From: Pseudoips prasinana | Lineage: Eukaryota; Arthropoda; Insecta; Lepidoptera; Nolidae | Direction: 5' to 3' | NCBI GenBank assembly: GCA_951640165.1 | Contig: OX621243.1 | Coordinates: 7,130,001 to 7,194,000, forward strand | Length of the DNA stretch: 64,000 nt | Shown: piece by piece, positions 44,172 to 56,732 of the stretch | Layout of the letters: each line of letters opens with the position of its first letter | Numbering within the stretch: position 1 is the stretch's first letter | Notes under the pieces: generated by a model | What the model was told of the DNA's origin: nothing | The model's database searches: none | Seen by the model: the letters and a program-made list of their open reading frames with translations, nothing else | Program-made: the position numbers and the translations under genes

Positions 44172-46364
44172 AATAAAATATTAACAGTGTCAGCAATAAA
44201 TTTTTAATGTGCGCTGGTTCTAAGGTAACATTGTACATGCGTACAGATACCGTGACTATACATTTGTGTATGTGTGCGTTATTGTTAGACGCCGGATTTA
44301 TTTGGGTGTGCTATAATAGTGATTGATTTGTTGAGTAAAAGGTTACTTTCTCGTCAAGAAGTAATTGAGATTTTCTACTTTCAGTTAAAGTGACAACGAT
44401 AGGTGGAAAACGTTGAATGAAAGATCTACGTAACAGTTTCGGACCTTTATTAGTTTAAGTATTATAGTTTTACTAGCTTTTGTCAATAGCTTCGTCCGCA
44501 TGATCCAATACAGATATCGAAGATGTATAACGAATAAATCCAGATCATATTTATAAAAATTTTGCTGACTTCTTGATTCACAGACTGATAGATCAACGTT
44601 TGTTTTATTATTTTAGCGATAAAATCAAAAAGAGGGTTGAATTAAAAAACGATGATAAACGTGTTTAGTTAAATCGTTTGAAGTTATATAAATGCCAAGT
44701 TTGAAGTTGATCAGATCAAGAAAACACGTTGTTCGATCTACATATTATACTACATATTATAATATATAGATTAGACTATAATCGTTAAAAAGGCCATGAT
44801 ATACAGCGGCCTTATACTCGTAACAGAGAAATCTACGTAATATTCGTAGTGGCTCTACGGCGTAGCCCAAATAGTGTCTACGCGGGAACGTAGCATATAT
44901 TTTCTCCTATAATGAACGCGATAAATATTTATGGCAGCCCGTATACGCTATCTCATTGTCATAAAATTGTGGTCTTAATTAGAAAAATGCTCCAAATACT
45001 TGAGCGAAGGACTCACCGCATCAATGGGATGGGTTTAAGGTCAACTATGTCAAAAATGTTGCCTTAATGCCCAAGACATGCGAACTTGTATAGTAAGTTA
45101 GAGGGTAAAACCGCAATATGTAGTTTTTGGGGTTCAGTGAGACGTAAGGATTTCTGTGTATATTGTTCCGGTTTAATTTATGGTTTTGATTAAATTCGGT
45201 TGTGGTTGTTGAGGAATTTGTAGTCAGACATAAGAGTTAAATTATAGAGTAGAATAAATAAGAGTAACCTGAGTTATATGAATTTTCTTACTTAATAGTA
45301 TCTATGGTATCTATTTCACTACCCTGTTTGCTTAGTATTTGCAGTTTTATTGTAAGAAATGGGATACTAGCCTGCCTCTGCCTCATTACTACGAATCGGT
45401 ACAAAAAAGTGTGCGACATCAGCCTGTTAATTGCAAATTCGTATGACACATCACTGAAAAGTACTATGAGTTTACAATTAAAGAGTAATTAGTGTACAAA
45501 TTTTGCTATCACTAGGCTTGACAGATGAAGACGTATTCATGGTAGTGGGTTGGGTAATTAATGTCATTCGGTGCCATTTTAAAATAATGCAGAAGTAGAA
45601 ATAAGAAATTGATTGGAAATCTAGACTAGGATTCCACAATACTGGCTTGTCTAGTGTAGGTTCAGAAGATACGTATCACTTTTTAAAAATTACTACCTGT
45701 TAAAGATTTGTTTTCTGTTTTAATATCATCATAATCAACTTTTATGGCATAGGTTGTAATTTATATATTTTAATACAAAAAAAATATTAACACGTACTAC
45801 TATGCTTTTGACACACTGACAAACTGAGAAGAGATGACAAAGCTGTGTCAAAACTGAGAACAGGTTAATATTATCTGCCTTTAATGTCATGTGTTGACAC
45901 AAAAAACTTAATGTTCGAATTGATGAAACAAGTGTGATTTTTGAATTTAAAGCAATTGTAAATTATAAAAGAGAACGGTAATTACGGTTCTATTTCCTTA
46001 CTCCCAATTCAAAAAAGGGAAACTTCGTTTGCATTTCATTAAAATTATACGTGTATACTTTGAGAATTGAAGCTTTGTTCACATTAATAACCAAATAACT
46101 TATCAAAATAACGTAAATAATAAACAGAATTTTCATACATCCTAAATAAATAAATCAGATCCGTCACTCACATGTCAGGTTGGAGTTTCATCAGTTTTAA
46201 CCAAAAATATCACTTGATTACTTAAATATACTTATATAATCAATAAAGTGATTTATTGTATATGGTAATTACTTTTATACAACAAATTTAATACTCCAAA
46301 TTATTAACGTTACTACGTGTATTTACATTTTACAAGTCCGTAAGCCAATGGTTGAAATTCAGAT
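44172..46364. other. No recognisable feature
   Basis: AT-rich with small chance frames only. Confidence 0.45.
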
Positions 46365-46460
46365 TTCTGCTGCCTACGCACTATCGGATTACTATAATTT
46401 ACGTTTCATCCTTCGGCTTTCGGCCTCCGTAGGCCGAGATAGTGTGCGGACATAAATTAT
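46365..46460. repeat. Short inverted-repeat element
   Basis: CTACGCACTATCGG at about 46374 faces CCGAGATAGTGTGCGG at about 46434. CGGCCTCCGTAGGCCG forms an inner hairpin. Possibly a decayed MITE. Confidence 0.5.
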
Positions 46461-46984
46461 TCGGCACAAAGTTGGAAAGCTATTATTTATTTAAAGTCCC
46501 ACTGGATAGTTGGCAAGTTTCACTATTTCGTCGCTCCAGTACTTCAATGACTAACTGACAAGTCTAATAATTTCAAAATTGAGTCGTACCATATTGTTAA
46601 TAAGACTCAATTTTAAATTTAATCCAAATGGTTGGTAGGCTGGCCTCAAATTATGTGGTCGTGTAATATTCTTTTTGTTTAGCTCCGAAAGCCGAAGCTT
46701 GAGAATTAAGGTTTCTTGTTTGAATGTTAAATGGGGACAGTGAAACTATATAGGAACTTAATGCATAATTTCTGAAAGGATGCACAACCCAATCAAAATT
46801 ATTGTAAAGCTTTATGAATGTGAAGCATATTCAGTCAAGTTGGAAACTATAATAACTTAACCCATAATTATGATGACGCGAGCCATGTCATCATTCATTG
46901 GTTTATTATCGAGGAAAGTTGTAAAAAGCTTGTCTGAAATTGAATACTAAGTACTAATAAATTTAGTTCAATTTAACCCTTTAA

Positions 46985-47440
46985 GACTCAAGTTTGTCAC
47001 TGCTAAAAAGCCACGTTTGAGATCTGATAATCTCCACTAATCTTGAGATCCTCGACATCAATATGTCCAGTAACTGTAAGCTCTGTACTCATTTTAAAAA
47101 TGAACCTGGTGTGCTGTCGAAACAGTATTTCATGCCATGGTAAAAAAGCGTGTATAAAGCACAGTCTAGCTTCTCATGGAATACTGTTATCACATTTGAG
47201 TGCGAGCACATGCTTATTAGTTGGGCCTTTCTAAAGTCCTGAGCTTGAGGAGAAATTTGGCCTCCTAGCCGCCTGTATGGCTGTGTCCGGCAGAATTTCT
47301 TGATTTGATTTGGTTCTGCTACTTCCCATCATTGCATCTTTTTCCATCAACACGGAATTCAACCTAATACTAGCAATACGATTAACAATCTCGTACAGTA
47401 CCGTTTTAGCAAAACTCCTGACGTATGCTGTGGCTACCAA
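46985..47440 (-). pseudogene. Coding-like fragment of unknown origin
   Basis: The minus strand stays open for 69 codons from 47440 (VATAYVRSFAKTVLYEIVN ... SSSGL). It continues after a TAG as KGPTNKHVLALKCDNSIP, stop, EARLCFIHAFLPWHEIL, and then as an in-frame stretch from MSTELTVTGHIDVEDLKISG at about 47096. Amino acid use looks protein-like and GC content is higher than around it. I do not recognise the family. A decayed transposase or a processed pseudogene are both possible. Confidence 0.35.
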
Positions 47441-49914
47441 GAGACTACAGCATGAGTATGTCCCAAAAAATAAATTATAGGGGTCTAAAGCGTCAGCATC
47501 ACATTAATAATGCTTCTGTTGTTGTAAGCAACCATAGACTACGGTGACAACTTACCATAGGTTTATTGCTGACTTAGATGTATAAAAAAATTCAAATTTT
47601 AAAATATAGTCGGTGGCAATACTATGCTACTGCTGACAAAATAACAATTCTAATTTAACTTTATACAAACAATATTGTATTCCCATATCCTTGATCACAT
47701 ATAATACCTCCCAACAAAATTAAAAAATAACATTTCAGTGTACAAAGAAACAAAATACTATACAAATATTTCCGTTTCACCCCGACTTAGTCGGTACCTC
47801 ACCTGGTTTCCGATAAAAAGGGGGACTATTCCTAATACGACCATATCTCCTCGAATTTGATAGATACTCCCGTTTCTACGACGTGTTTTATATACGACGG
47901 AAAATACAAAGCTATAATAAATATAATATACATTTTAATTAGTTTTTAGATCCAGTTCATTATGCTGGCACATGTAGCGCTGTAATTTTTCGTTTAAATT
48001 TTTCTGGGAAATTATTGCGAGTATTTTATTACTACCAATATGATATTGATGTAAATTTATTTTAAGTTCACCTCCAGAATGTTTTCGGAATTGGATACAG
48101 AATAAAGAACTTTATCAACAAAGTTCAGTTAATAAACAAGATTTTTTTAAATTACGATTTAAGTACAAATAAATAAATATATTGGTTTAACAATTAGCAT
48201 ATATAATATGTTAGATCAATGTAATGGTACCAGACGGTACCGCTTCTTAAATTGTGTACACCGACAACTACCTCATCTCTGTTAGTCCATACTCCATTCC
48301 CTGGATAAATTATTTTCTGTCTTATTTTGGTGTACTATTAAAATAGGTAAGGTAAGGTAAACTTATCAACAGAAATAAATATTTTGTAAGATTTTTACAC
48401 TAAATCCACTGAAATGTATATTTTTACGTGACATTTCAGCTCTTGGACGTCCAATATCTCGTTTGGAGTAGCTGTTATTAGTTTTGATTGTCCTCTCTTT
48501 GGAAACCTGTATAAGAGCTATATTACTTTAAACTTAAGTTAAAAATCACTTAAGTGTGAATGTTAATTAGCAGAAACAGAAAATTTTATCGGTGTAGACC
48601 GATAAAAAGTTCTGTTTCTGCAATTTCAGAAAGAAAGAGAGAGTGAGGTTGTGAAAATTTGCAAATGAGAATACTAAATGGTCGTAAGGTTCATATGTAT
48701 ATTAAAAAAAAAGTTTATATATAATCGTAAGATACATTATGCGTATGTAAAAAAAAAACAAGGTATAAAGTATTCCTTAAGTCCCGGCTAGAGTTAAAAA
48801 CATTGTTACCGTAACTGTTCCAGAATCAATCGAGAGAGAAAAACTCTCCGATAATATAATGGAATCGAATTATCACTGAGATGAAGACGAGACGCTGTAG
48901 GGCTGGTGAAGCGTGGTTATCCGATTACGATGTTGTCTTTCTATTTCGATTCGATTTCTAATGTAATCCTAACAGTACGTTAGTCACAACACTATTAACT
49001 TCGCTATTCTTAGGGAGTTTAAAGCTGAGAAGCAATTTACATTACTATTATGTGACCAATAATAGCTTAGTATAATTATGTGATCTGTTTTAAAATGACA
49101 ATTTCTTTGGCGTTTGAATGTTAAACGGCTAAGATTGTTTTTTAAGTGTTAAGATTTATGTAGATCAAATATGCAGATAGTATAGGTAATCATGTCAAAC
49201 TTTAAACCACGCACTTTTGCTATCATAGTTACGTTATAATTACATTACCGAATCAGAATGAAAAATTTGTACTCTAGGTACAGTGTAATCGCATTATTTC
49301 TATTTTTAAACTTAGAAGTTCCTATGTGACTTTATGTATTGTATTTTGCATTTATTTTTATTATTTCGCATAATTATCGCAAGTGATATTTATTATATCA
49401 TAATTTCAAAGTCAGCTAGAATTCAGCTTATAGATATTTTTTCGTACTATACAAGAATACATAGAATGGTACTAAATAAGAATTCGGTAATTTCTCTGAA
49501 ATACTTAAACAGACTCAGATCTACCAAAATAAAACCTCATCGTGAAATACGATAAAATAATATCACCTTCCAATGGGGCCAGTGAGTTATTTCTCGTAGC
49601 TATTTGACTTTAATAGATTTAAGCATAATTTAAGTAAAATCTCCAAAGTGGGGGGAGCGCAATCAAAACCCACGGGCTCAAGGTTTAGTTAAAAATCAGC
49701 TTGATCCGTTTTGATACGTGGACAATCTATGTATACATGTGTAAAAGCGTTGTTTGTAATTTCAGTGCATTTTTATGCTTCTGAGGTTACGTTCGAATTT
49801 AATTCCAAATAGATTACGGAGACTAAATTGACTCTCTTTTAGCTGTTCCTAATAAAATACTCTTTTGACAGGCGGTTTAAACAACAAACATCAAGTCAGG
49901 ACCATTTTTTTTGT
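47441..49914. other. No recognisable feature apart from one hairpin
   Basis: AT-rich. The hairpin at 48570-48621 and a short GGTAA repeat at about 48345 are the only structures noticed. Confidence 0.45.
48570..48621. repeat. Hairpin, arms about 24 bp with a bulge
   Basis: GCAGAAACAGAA...TTTATCGGT pairs with ACCGATAAA...TTCTGTTTCTGC around GTAG. Confidence 0.85.
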
Positions 49915-50117
49915 TAATAAAAAGACAACGCCCGCCCTAGGGAATCTGATCCCTGTGTCGTGGGGTACTTTACAAACATATAATAGACGGACACAAATTA
50001 CATCCAGACTCAGAACAACTATTTATGGGTCACACAAATAATTGTCCGGCGCGGGACTCGAACCCGCGACACGAGGCGGCGAGACGACTGTCTTGGCCGC
50101 TGCGCCACCCGTGTAGT
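49915..50117 (-). mobile_element. tRNA-derived SINE (type 3), minus copy
   Basis: CGTGGGGTACTTTACAAACA, TTATGGGTCACACAAATAAT, GCGGGACTCGAACCCGCGAC and GCCGCTGCGCCACCCGTG. Confidence 0.8.
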
Positions 50118-50519
50118 CTTGATCCGCCATTGAACCTGCCGTAAGGTTAGCCCTACTTAATCGTAGTTAGTTACAATTACAGAAATCAAATCAATGTTCA
50201 CACCTAATTTCTTTTTTATCACGATTTTCAGGTTGTCCGTCGCCAACCCTAGTACAAGAGGGGTAGACAGAGCGAAAGTCTGTAATTTGATTGTGTTCGA
50301 TAACAATCGTGAGTATGGAATTGTATGTTTGTCTTCCCCCTCAGTGGGAGCTGTATAGAAAATTGTTATGGTAAGTCTGCAACAGGTTATAGGTAATGGT
50401 CTTATTAATTTTCCGTGACTTTTATCTCGGTTTAATATGATTATGCGAGTGACAGATGTGCGTATAAATTGTTACAGATACCTTTATTAAGTTCTTAGCT
50501 ATGTCATTAATAATATATA

Positions 50520-50866
50520 CTAGCCGTGCCCTGCATTTTTACGGTTCCAGTTTTAGCGTTAAACTTTATAAATTACTAGCTGTGCCCCGCGGTGTTACCC
50601 GCGTTAAATTTTATAAATTTTCTTTGCTATAAACCTCACGGAGCCCGAGACCTTTCCAACGAATGCAAAATCGTGGAAATCGCGCGCGTTCTGGAGTTAT
50701 AACGTCAGGAAGGAAAACCCGACTTATTTTTATATAGTAGAAGATTATAAAGTGTTAATCCAGGGTGTCAGCTAACTCCATAACAAATTTTATTAAAATC
50801 GCTCCAACTTGAAGAAGTAACAAACATACACACTCATAAACTTTCGCCTTTATAATATTAGTGTGA
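50520..50866 (-). mobile_element. Helitron-like element carrying a second one inside it
   Basis: The outer element (minus strand) starts TCACACTAATATTATAAAGG after A and ends GGGCACGGCTAG before T, matching 36522-36706. It is interrupted at 50576-50741 by a different small Helitron. Without the insert it is about 180 bp. Confidence 0.78.
50576..50741 (-). mobile_element. 166-bp Helitron inserted in another Helitron
   Basis: On the minus strand it runs from TCTACTATATAAAAATAAGT to the hairpin CGCGGGTAACACCGCG and GGGCACAGCTAG before T. The base before the TC is T instead of the usual A. It is nearly identical to 56564-56732, so this family was recently mobile. Confidence 0.8.
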
Positions 50867-51109
50867 TTACGCAGTTTATTCACTTGTGTCACTGCTTTGG
50901 ATTTTGATATATTTCTGTTTCAAAGTGGTCTTCAACCGTATAGAAAATTTTATAAGTTTGCTTTGTCTCTCGTCTCTCTCTTGTACATGTTCATAAACTT
51001 CCCTCCTAACCTAGAGCTGGTATAGTCTTCTTAAACAATGTAATAAATGAGATTTTTAATTATTTCGTTTGGTTTTCAATATGATTTTTCAAAATCCTTA
51101 TACGTATAC

Positions 51110-51260
51110 CAGCGAATGCGGTGTATATGCATTATATTAATTTCATGAGGCTCGCCACACGTGCAAGTGGTTAAATTAGATATTCCCATCTTATGCAGAT
51201 GGTCCCTTGTTACGTAATGACCATGATGCAACGCCATAACTGGCGTCTGCTGCAAGTTTT
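51110..51260 (-). pseudogene. Jockey-like LINE ORF2 remnant (C-terminal Cys motif)
   Basis: The minus strand from about 51237 reads ALHHGHYVTRDHLHKMGI and then SNLTTCTCGEPHEINIMHIH. This matches the C-terminal HY.T.DHL.K.GI...C.CG pattern of Jockey/R1-type LINE ORF2 proteins. The sequence upstream (to about 51330) stays partly readable, but no intact RT is present. It is a decayed fragment. Confidence 0.55.
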
Positions 51261-52047
51261 CTTACGGAAAATTACACGTGTAAAGCCTATAAACTTCACC
51301 ATACTGCTTTTCGCTAGAAGTAAAATTTTGGTTAGTGACTTTAATCTAGTACAAACTATACCTTATTCTATACTATTCTACTTTCATACTATACATTCTA
51401 TATTTTATTTTCACGTGATTATGAGCGTTGAATAAAATTTGGGGTGGGAAAATTAGATGTATTAAAAATTACAGAAGGTGGGCTTAAAACGACTTTGTCC
51501 CCGTATTGGCGTGTACAAAGAATTGTATTAAAATCGCTTTCTCTTATTCTCTTCGAAAGGCAGGAGGCCGCACGTGATCAATTAAGTAAATATATTCGAC
51601 TGTTCTGAAAAGAAGAACGATAGTTCTATGATTTAAATCGTTTGAGTACTTAGGTTAGTATACTATTCACCTGCGGGAAATTTCGTATTTGTCTTTATAG
51701 TATTTTTCATGTAAAATTAATATAGTGTTTACCGAAAATAAAAATGTACAATATGGAACCTTTTAAACTATTTTTAACTAACCCATGTGTATATTTACTT
51801 AAAACTGACATGGAATTTCTAATAATAATTTTTTACAAGATCCTCTTGTACACATTGCATAAATTAACATCCATCGTACAACGGTTAAAATTTGAAGAAA
51901 ATATTATTAAATTTAAGTCTGACGCAACGCTCTGTGACTTTATAGGCTTTTAAAAAACGATATATACACAAGGTGCATATTTGGTCATCATCCTTTAAAC
52001 ACATTATTTAAATTTAATATCATCATATTTTATCACACAACATTTAT

Positions 52048-52153
52048 TGAAAAAAGAAAATAGTTCAAAATCAAAGCTGTGAAACTTTTTTTCAATATTT
52101 TCTTTACTGTGAAAACTATTAAAGTTCATTTTCACAGCTTTGATTTCTTCAAT
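52048..52153. repeat. Imperfect inverted repeat near the RRM1 exon donor
   Basis: ATTGAAAAAAGAAAATAG...AATCAAAGCTGTGAAA pairs with TTTCACAGCTTTGATTTCTT...CAAT. The strong part is the 15-bp stem ATCAAAGCTGTGAAA. It lies 170-275 nt into the intron after the 83-nt exon. Confidence 0.7.
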
Positions 52154-52322
52154 AAAAACTAAGCACATAACTTCTTTTTTCAAAATAGTAGATAGATATT
52201 TGTGACAGATGTCACCACTTAAAACGTAGACACTCGATTAAACGAAACCTTATTGCCAATAAATTATGTGCAAAGTCCAACATAAAACATTTAAAAAGGT
52301 ATAACATATAAAACGCACTTAC

Positions 52323-52405
52323 CCCCGTCAATGTTTTGATATTGTGCAAAGCGTCTTGGGCCTTTAACGCCGCTTTGCGCGTGAAAAACGTTACAAAACA
52401 GCACC
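52323..52405 (-). CDS. CELF/bru: CELF/Bruno-family RNA-binding protein, second exon of RRM1 (83 nt)
   Basis: This 83-nt exon follows acceptor CTTCTGTTACAG and ends at donor GGG|GTAAGTG, a near-consensus site. With the G carried over from the previous exon it encodes [20 protein letters not shown], then HNIKTLTG. This holds the RNP1 strand (GCCFVTF) and the second helix ([10 protein letters not shown]) of CELF/Bruno RRM1. The exon ends in phase 0. As I recall, an 83-nt exon at this position is conserved in CELF genes of other animals; the genomic length here was counted from the sequence. The expected next exon, coding for the end of RRM1 (HHPIQMKPADSE in the family), was looked for on the minus strand down to position 1 and not found, so the following intron probably runs off the window. 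Confidence 0.92.
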
Positions 52406-53444
52406 CTGTAACAGAAGCGCACACGTACATAACATGACACACACAATACAAAGGGAAATCGCCTACAATATTAGTTATACAAAGTCCAAAATCAAAATTC
52501 AAACCATACAAAGTATATTCTCTATAAAATGTCTTGGCTAGATGGTAATAAATTTCACAGTAGCCTAATTGACAAAGTGAGCTATAAACCAGATAAGGCC
52601 GGTTCAAATCCCGTTAGTTATTCAAAGTTTAATCATCTTAGAAATAAATTTGGAAAATACTTAACATTACAAAAATATTTATATTAAAACTAAATGCTAC
52701 AATTTGTTTTGCGCAATGTTTGTAAATGTTCTTTGGTCTATGATATGGTAGATTTTGGTAAAGATATCTGGACTTTATTTAACCAAAAACGAATACACAC
52801 CTTACCTCAGACACGTCAACACACATCTATTGAGGAATATAATGTTTACCATGAATAACAAAATGGAAAATGCTCTAAGTGACAACCAAGTGTATTTAAA
52901 AATGCATATGTTTTATTTTTGTCATGCCTGTCTTATCAGTATTATCATGAGGTTTCTTTAATCCTTTAGATTAAAGACGGCGTGCCAAATTAAAGCCATC
53001 GAATATAAACTGGTTCACTAATTTAAGAGGAACAACCGTACATATACAGACATACAAAAACGTAAATATATAGCTTCATTTTACCACGGTAAACATAAAC
53101 AGACATATACAATACATTTTATTGCATTCTACGTGTTTGAAATAAGGCTGGACATAACACATTGTAAATCGGTAAAGCTATGAACAAGGTATTCACTCAT
53201 TACAAGCTTAACAAACAAGATTACACCATAAGGTTTTACCATAGGGTTACATTTGTTTATACGACCATTTTGACAATCGAGCATACAGCATTCCTGAATG
53301 TTGGGGGCCTATGACGCTTGCGAATCGATGAGCTCTCCTGATCTAGTCACACACTGGGCCACATCATTACAATTGATGTTATCTGTAGTGAATTCTGTAA
53401 GGGGTAAGTAATTGTATTGCAATTTACACTGCCAACTACTAGTT

Positions 53445-53565
53445 TATCTGGAAGAGATTCCTACGTTAGCGATAAGATCGCCTTTTGTACCTTATAATTT
53501 AAGATAAATCCTGTCTACAATGTGATATTTTGATTTGTTGCAATAAAGTGTATCTATCTAATTGC
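53445..53565 (+). mobile_element. LINE 3' tail, copy 2
   Basis: CTGGAAGAGATTCCTACGTT, GATAAGATCGCCTTTTGTAC and GTTGCAATAAAGTGTATC followed by TATCTA. Confidence 0.6.
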
Positions 53566-54682
53566 CTAGTCGGACTGGACATGGAGCTGTTCCTTACTTA
53601 AACGTTGCTACCCTTTTGTAGACAGTACTGTGTCTGTGACTGAGACTGGAAATTTTGAATGTTATCGCCGCAATTTTTACACATATCTTGTTCTATAGGT
53701 GTAGAGGCTTTCTGATTTCTAAATAAATAGATTAACAAAGGAATTAGTAAAGGAGTAAACTATAATCCAGTAATAGGTTTTTCTTTTAGTAATACTTTTT
53801 TTGAAAGCATTCTGCTACGTGGTCTTATAATTGTAAAAAAAATATTTAGCACATTTAATTTAGATGCCACTAATTGTTGGGTCACGTGTTAAATGTAGCT
53901 AGTGCCTACGGATGCGGTAGTTTTTGACATTTTATTGTGCTGGTCACAAGACTAAAACTGAGACTTTTATTTTAAGATTGTATTAATTTAATGGTTAAAG
54001 ACGTGTAACAAAACGTCTTTAACCTTTTAAACATCAAAAAAATTATGATTTTAAAAATTCTTTAATTTGTTATAAGAAATTGTTCATCTTCAGACTCTAT
54101 TGTAAATTTTCACATCAGTGTCACACATTACGTAATATAAATATCTCTGTTTGTTTCTCTCAATTTTATAGATCATTTTACAATATATACACTATTTATA
54201 TAGATGTTTATTGGATAATTGGTCCGAATACATAAACAAAAATACTTAGGTATGTCTTTATTTTCGAACGCAGTGTGAAAAGTCTAAATCAGTCTTACAT
54301 ACAGATTTCACATTTATAACTCCGCTCAATTTGTATTAGGGTTAAAATTATATACCCTCATATGTTAGACACTTAGACCTCATCACCACTTGCGTGATTG
54401 ATGTATACGCGTAGAGTAATTAAACAATAATCGAATGAGTTGCAGTAGACTTGATCGACAGATCATTTACAGAGAGACGGGCTAACACGCGGTTGGCGTG
54501 CCAGCCTTAACGAGTTTGCGTTTGGCCAACCTGTATCTTTCGACACGGACGCCGTTTATTATAATTTACATACGTTTTGTAAAATTAATAACTTGACTGT
54601 CAAAATCTCTGATTCCAACTAGACAGAGCCGTAACATTTTTCTATGAAACCTTAAGCAATTTTTGTTGAATGAATCTTTTAA

Positions 54683-54778
54683 TCTAGCTTTTACGGTATA
54701 CCCAATTTTTACTATAAAGAGTTTAAAACATCCATACATCCAATCTCAGAAACTTTTGCATTTATAATATTAGTAGGA
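54683..54778 (-). mobile_element. Degraded Helitron-like element
   Basis: The minus strand starts TCCTACTAATATTATAAATG after A at 54778. The other end (possible CTAG at about 54683) is weak. It lies in the CELF intron that splits RRM1. Confidence 0.5.
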
Positions 54779-54960
54779 TTTTTCATTTTGATATCGTTAT
54801 ATACCACATCCATCAACCACGAGGATCTAATATCAAATAACATATTGGCAAAACTAAGGATATTTTCAGAAGATTCGAGATGTTCAAATTAAATTTTACT
54901 ACTAACACTTTATTAAAATGGATGGAATGGTTATGTTGCAAAATCAGCCCTATACAAAGA

Positions 54961-55120
54961 CTGCCCGTGTGGCGCAGCGGCTAAGACGGTTGCCTTGCCG
55001 CTTCGTGTCGCGGGTTCGAGTCCCGGACAACTATTTCTGTGACCCATAAATCATTGTTCTGAGTGTGGATGTAATTTGTGTTCGTCAATTATTTGTTTGT
55101 AAAGTACCCCGCGACTTAAA
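54961..55120 (+). mobile_element. tRNA-derived SINE (type 3)
   Basis: Head CCCGTGTGGCGCAGCGGCTA with B box CGGGTTCGAGTCCCGG, then ACCCATAAATCATTGTTCTG and the end GTAAAGTACCCCGCGACT. Minus copies are at 49915-50117 and 31435-31605. The head looks tRNA-like, but the sequence does not complete a tRNA 3' half. Confidence 0.78.
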
Positions 55121-56507
55121 AAAATACAAAAACGAACGTGAGTTTGAGTGAGTCTCACGTTGATCTAAATTCACAATTGGGCCCAATAGGTGGCGGTGCA
55201 CTCAGATTCTGGGATCTTTTAAGTCTTCAGAGAATTGCTGGAACAGCCAGTTATCATTAAAATATTTTAAATTCCTAACGAAAAATTAAAGCCTTGCTAC
55301 CTTAAATATCTCCAACCTGGACCTGAATTTAATTTAAATTATAAGGATTTCCGCTCCCATGAAATATTTAAGTAAGACTTCCTATCTAAATATCCGAATG
55401 TTTATAGGAGATTGCATGCTTATCTAAAACAGCACCATTCATTTTAATTATAATATTTAATTAAAATTTAAAATGTCTTCTTTATCAGGACACATTGTTC
55501 TAATCACAAACAAAACATATTTTAATATTAATAAAACCGACATTAATTACAAGCCGTCGACATAATTTAAAAACTGAACTACAGACGTGCAGACAAAAAG
55601 AAAACAATTTTAAAAACAACGGGCGTCGGGGTAACAAAAGAGACACCGTACATGTGAAAAGGGGGATTTAATAAAAGACTTTTAATAAATAGGACAAAAA
55701 ATTTAAAACATGCATTATATCGCGCAACGGGACCTCGTCTATTGTAAGGATAACAATGATAATGTTAAACGGGATGACACGCTTTAAAACACATATTGGG
55801 GCATAAATATTTTTCGTTAATTAATTTTATTTTTGCACTTGGAAACGTTTTACATGATATTAAACGAGGTTCGTTCGTAGATCGCCAAGTTGTCTGCCAA
55901 GCGTGGTATTTATGGCATATCCGCCTCAAGAATATTCTTAGGGGAGGCTTGTCCAGCTGTGGACTTCTTTCAGCTGTAATGATGAAATGAGGTTTAGGAT
56001 TGTTAAGATTAATATACTTAACTTACATCTACTTATTTGCCCATGATAATATTACGTCCTAAATGACTACAAAACATATAATTTAGCTGTGTTTCAATTT
56101 AATACAAAGGACTTTCCACATTTCGGTAATTTAAATTATTAATGTATAAACTTTTATTTTCTTTTATTTATTTTTGTAACTTAAAACAGCATTGGGTGTA
56201 TCGCTTGCCACTGTATAGTAACTTTTATATAAAATGACATTTTAATATAATATAGCAATAACAAATATAACACCAATAATTTTTATTTATAATTATATAT
56301 ATTATTTTAATTAGTGTTGTTAAAGTATTTTCTTGTTTAAATAAACGTTTAAGACTTAACCTTTATTATGCATACATATATAATACTGTTTAAAAGATGA
56401 GTACAACAGAACCAAGTAAGATTATTAAATAAAGTTTCTTAAGACTGGCCCATTGGTCTAGACTGTAGTGGTAAGTGACCCTGACTGTTAAACCAGAGGA
56501 AATGTTG

Positions 56508-56563
56508 TAGTTCTGGAGTTATAGCGTCAGGAAGGAAAACCCGACTTATTTTTATATAGTAGA
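56508..56563 (-). mobile_element. Partial copy of the 166-bp Helitron, in tandem
   Basis: Only the 5' part of the element (minus strand: TCTACTATATAAAAATAAGT to about CAGAA) is present. It abuts the CTAG end of the full copy at 56564 without any spacer. Confidence 0.75.
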
Positions 56564-56732
56564 CTAGCTGTGCCCCGCGGTGTTACCCGCGTTAAATTTT
56601 ATAAATTTTCTTTGCTATAAACCTCACGCAGCCCGAGACCTTTCCAACGAATGCAAAACCGTGGAAATCGGTTCGTGCGTTCTGGAGTTATAGCGTCAGG
56701 AAGGAAAACCCGACTTATTTTTATATAGTAGA
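56564..56732 (-). mobile_element. Full copy of the 166-bp Helitron family (169 bp)
   Basis: Same ends and terminal hairpin as 50576-50741, with only a few differences (CGGTTCGTGCG against CGCGCGCG in the middle). Its CTAG end joins head-to-tail with the partial copy at 56508-56563. Confidence 0.82.

Larger units (their letters stand above)
1..52322 (-). other. Probable 5' part of a very large CELF/Bruno intron (transposon-rich)
   Basis: The RRM1 exon at 52323 ends with a strong donor, and no later CELF exon was recognised in the remaining 52 kb. The simplest reading is that this whole stretch is intronic and continues beyond the left edge. That is an inference: a missed 49-nt exon or a truncated gene cannot be excluded. 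Apart from transposon ORFs no convincing host exon was seen. Confidence 0.6.

Noticed and set aside
52407..52607. Extended minus-strand ORF around the 83-nt exon (131 codons)
   Set aside because: Only GCCFVTF...KTLTG matches CELF. The flanks are intron, shown by the acceptor and donor at exact family exon borders.
54961..55030. Possible tRNA gene (CGGGTTCGAGTCCCGG)
   Set aside because: It is the head of a SINE with two further copies at 49.9 and 31.4 kb; no full cloverleaf and 3' acceptor half is present.
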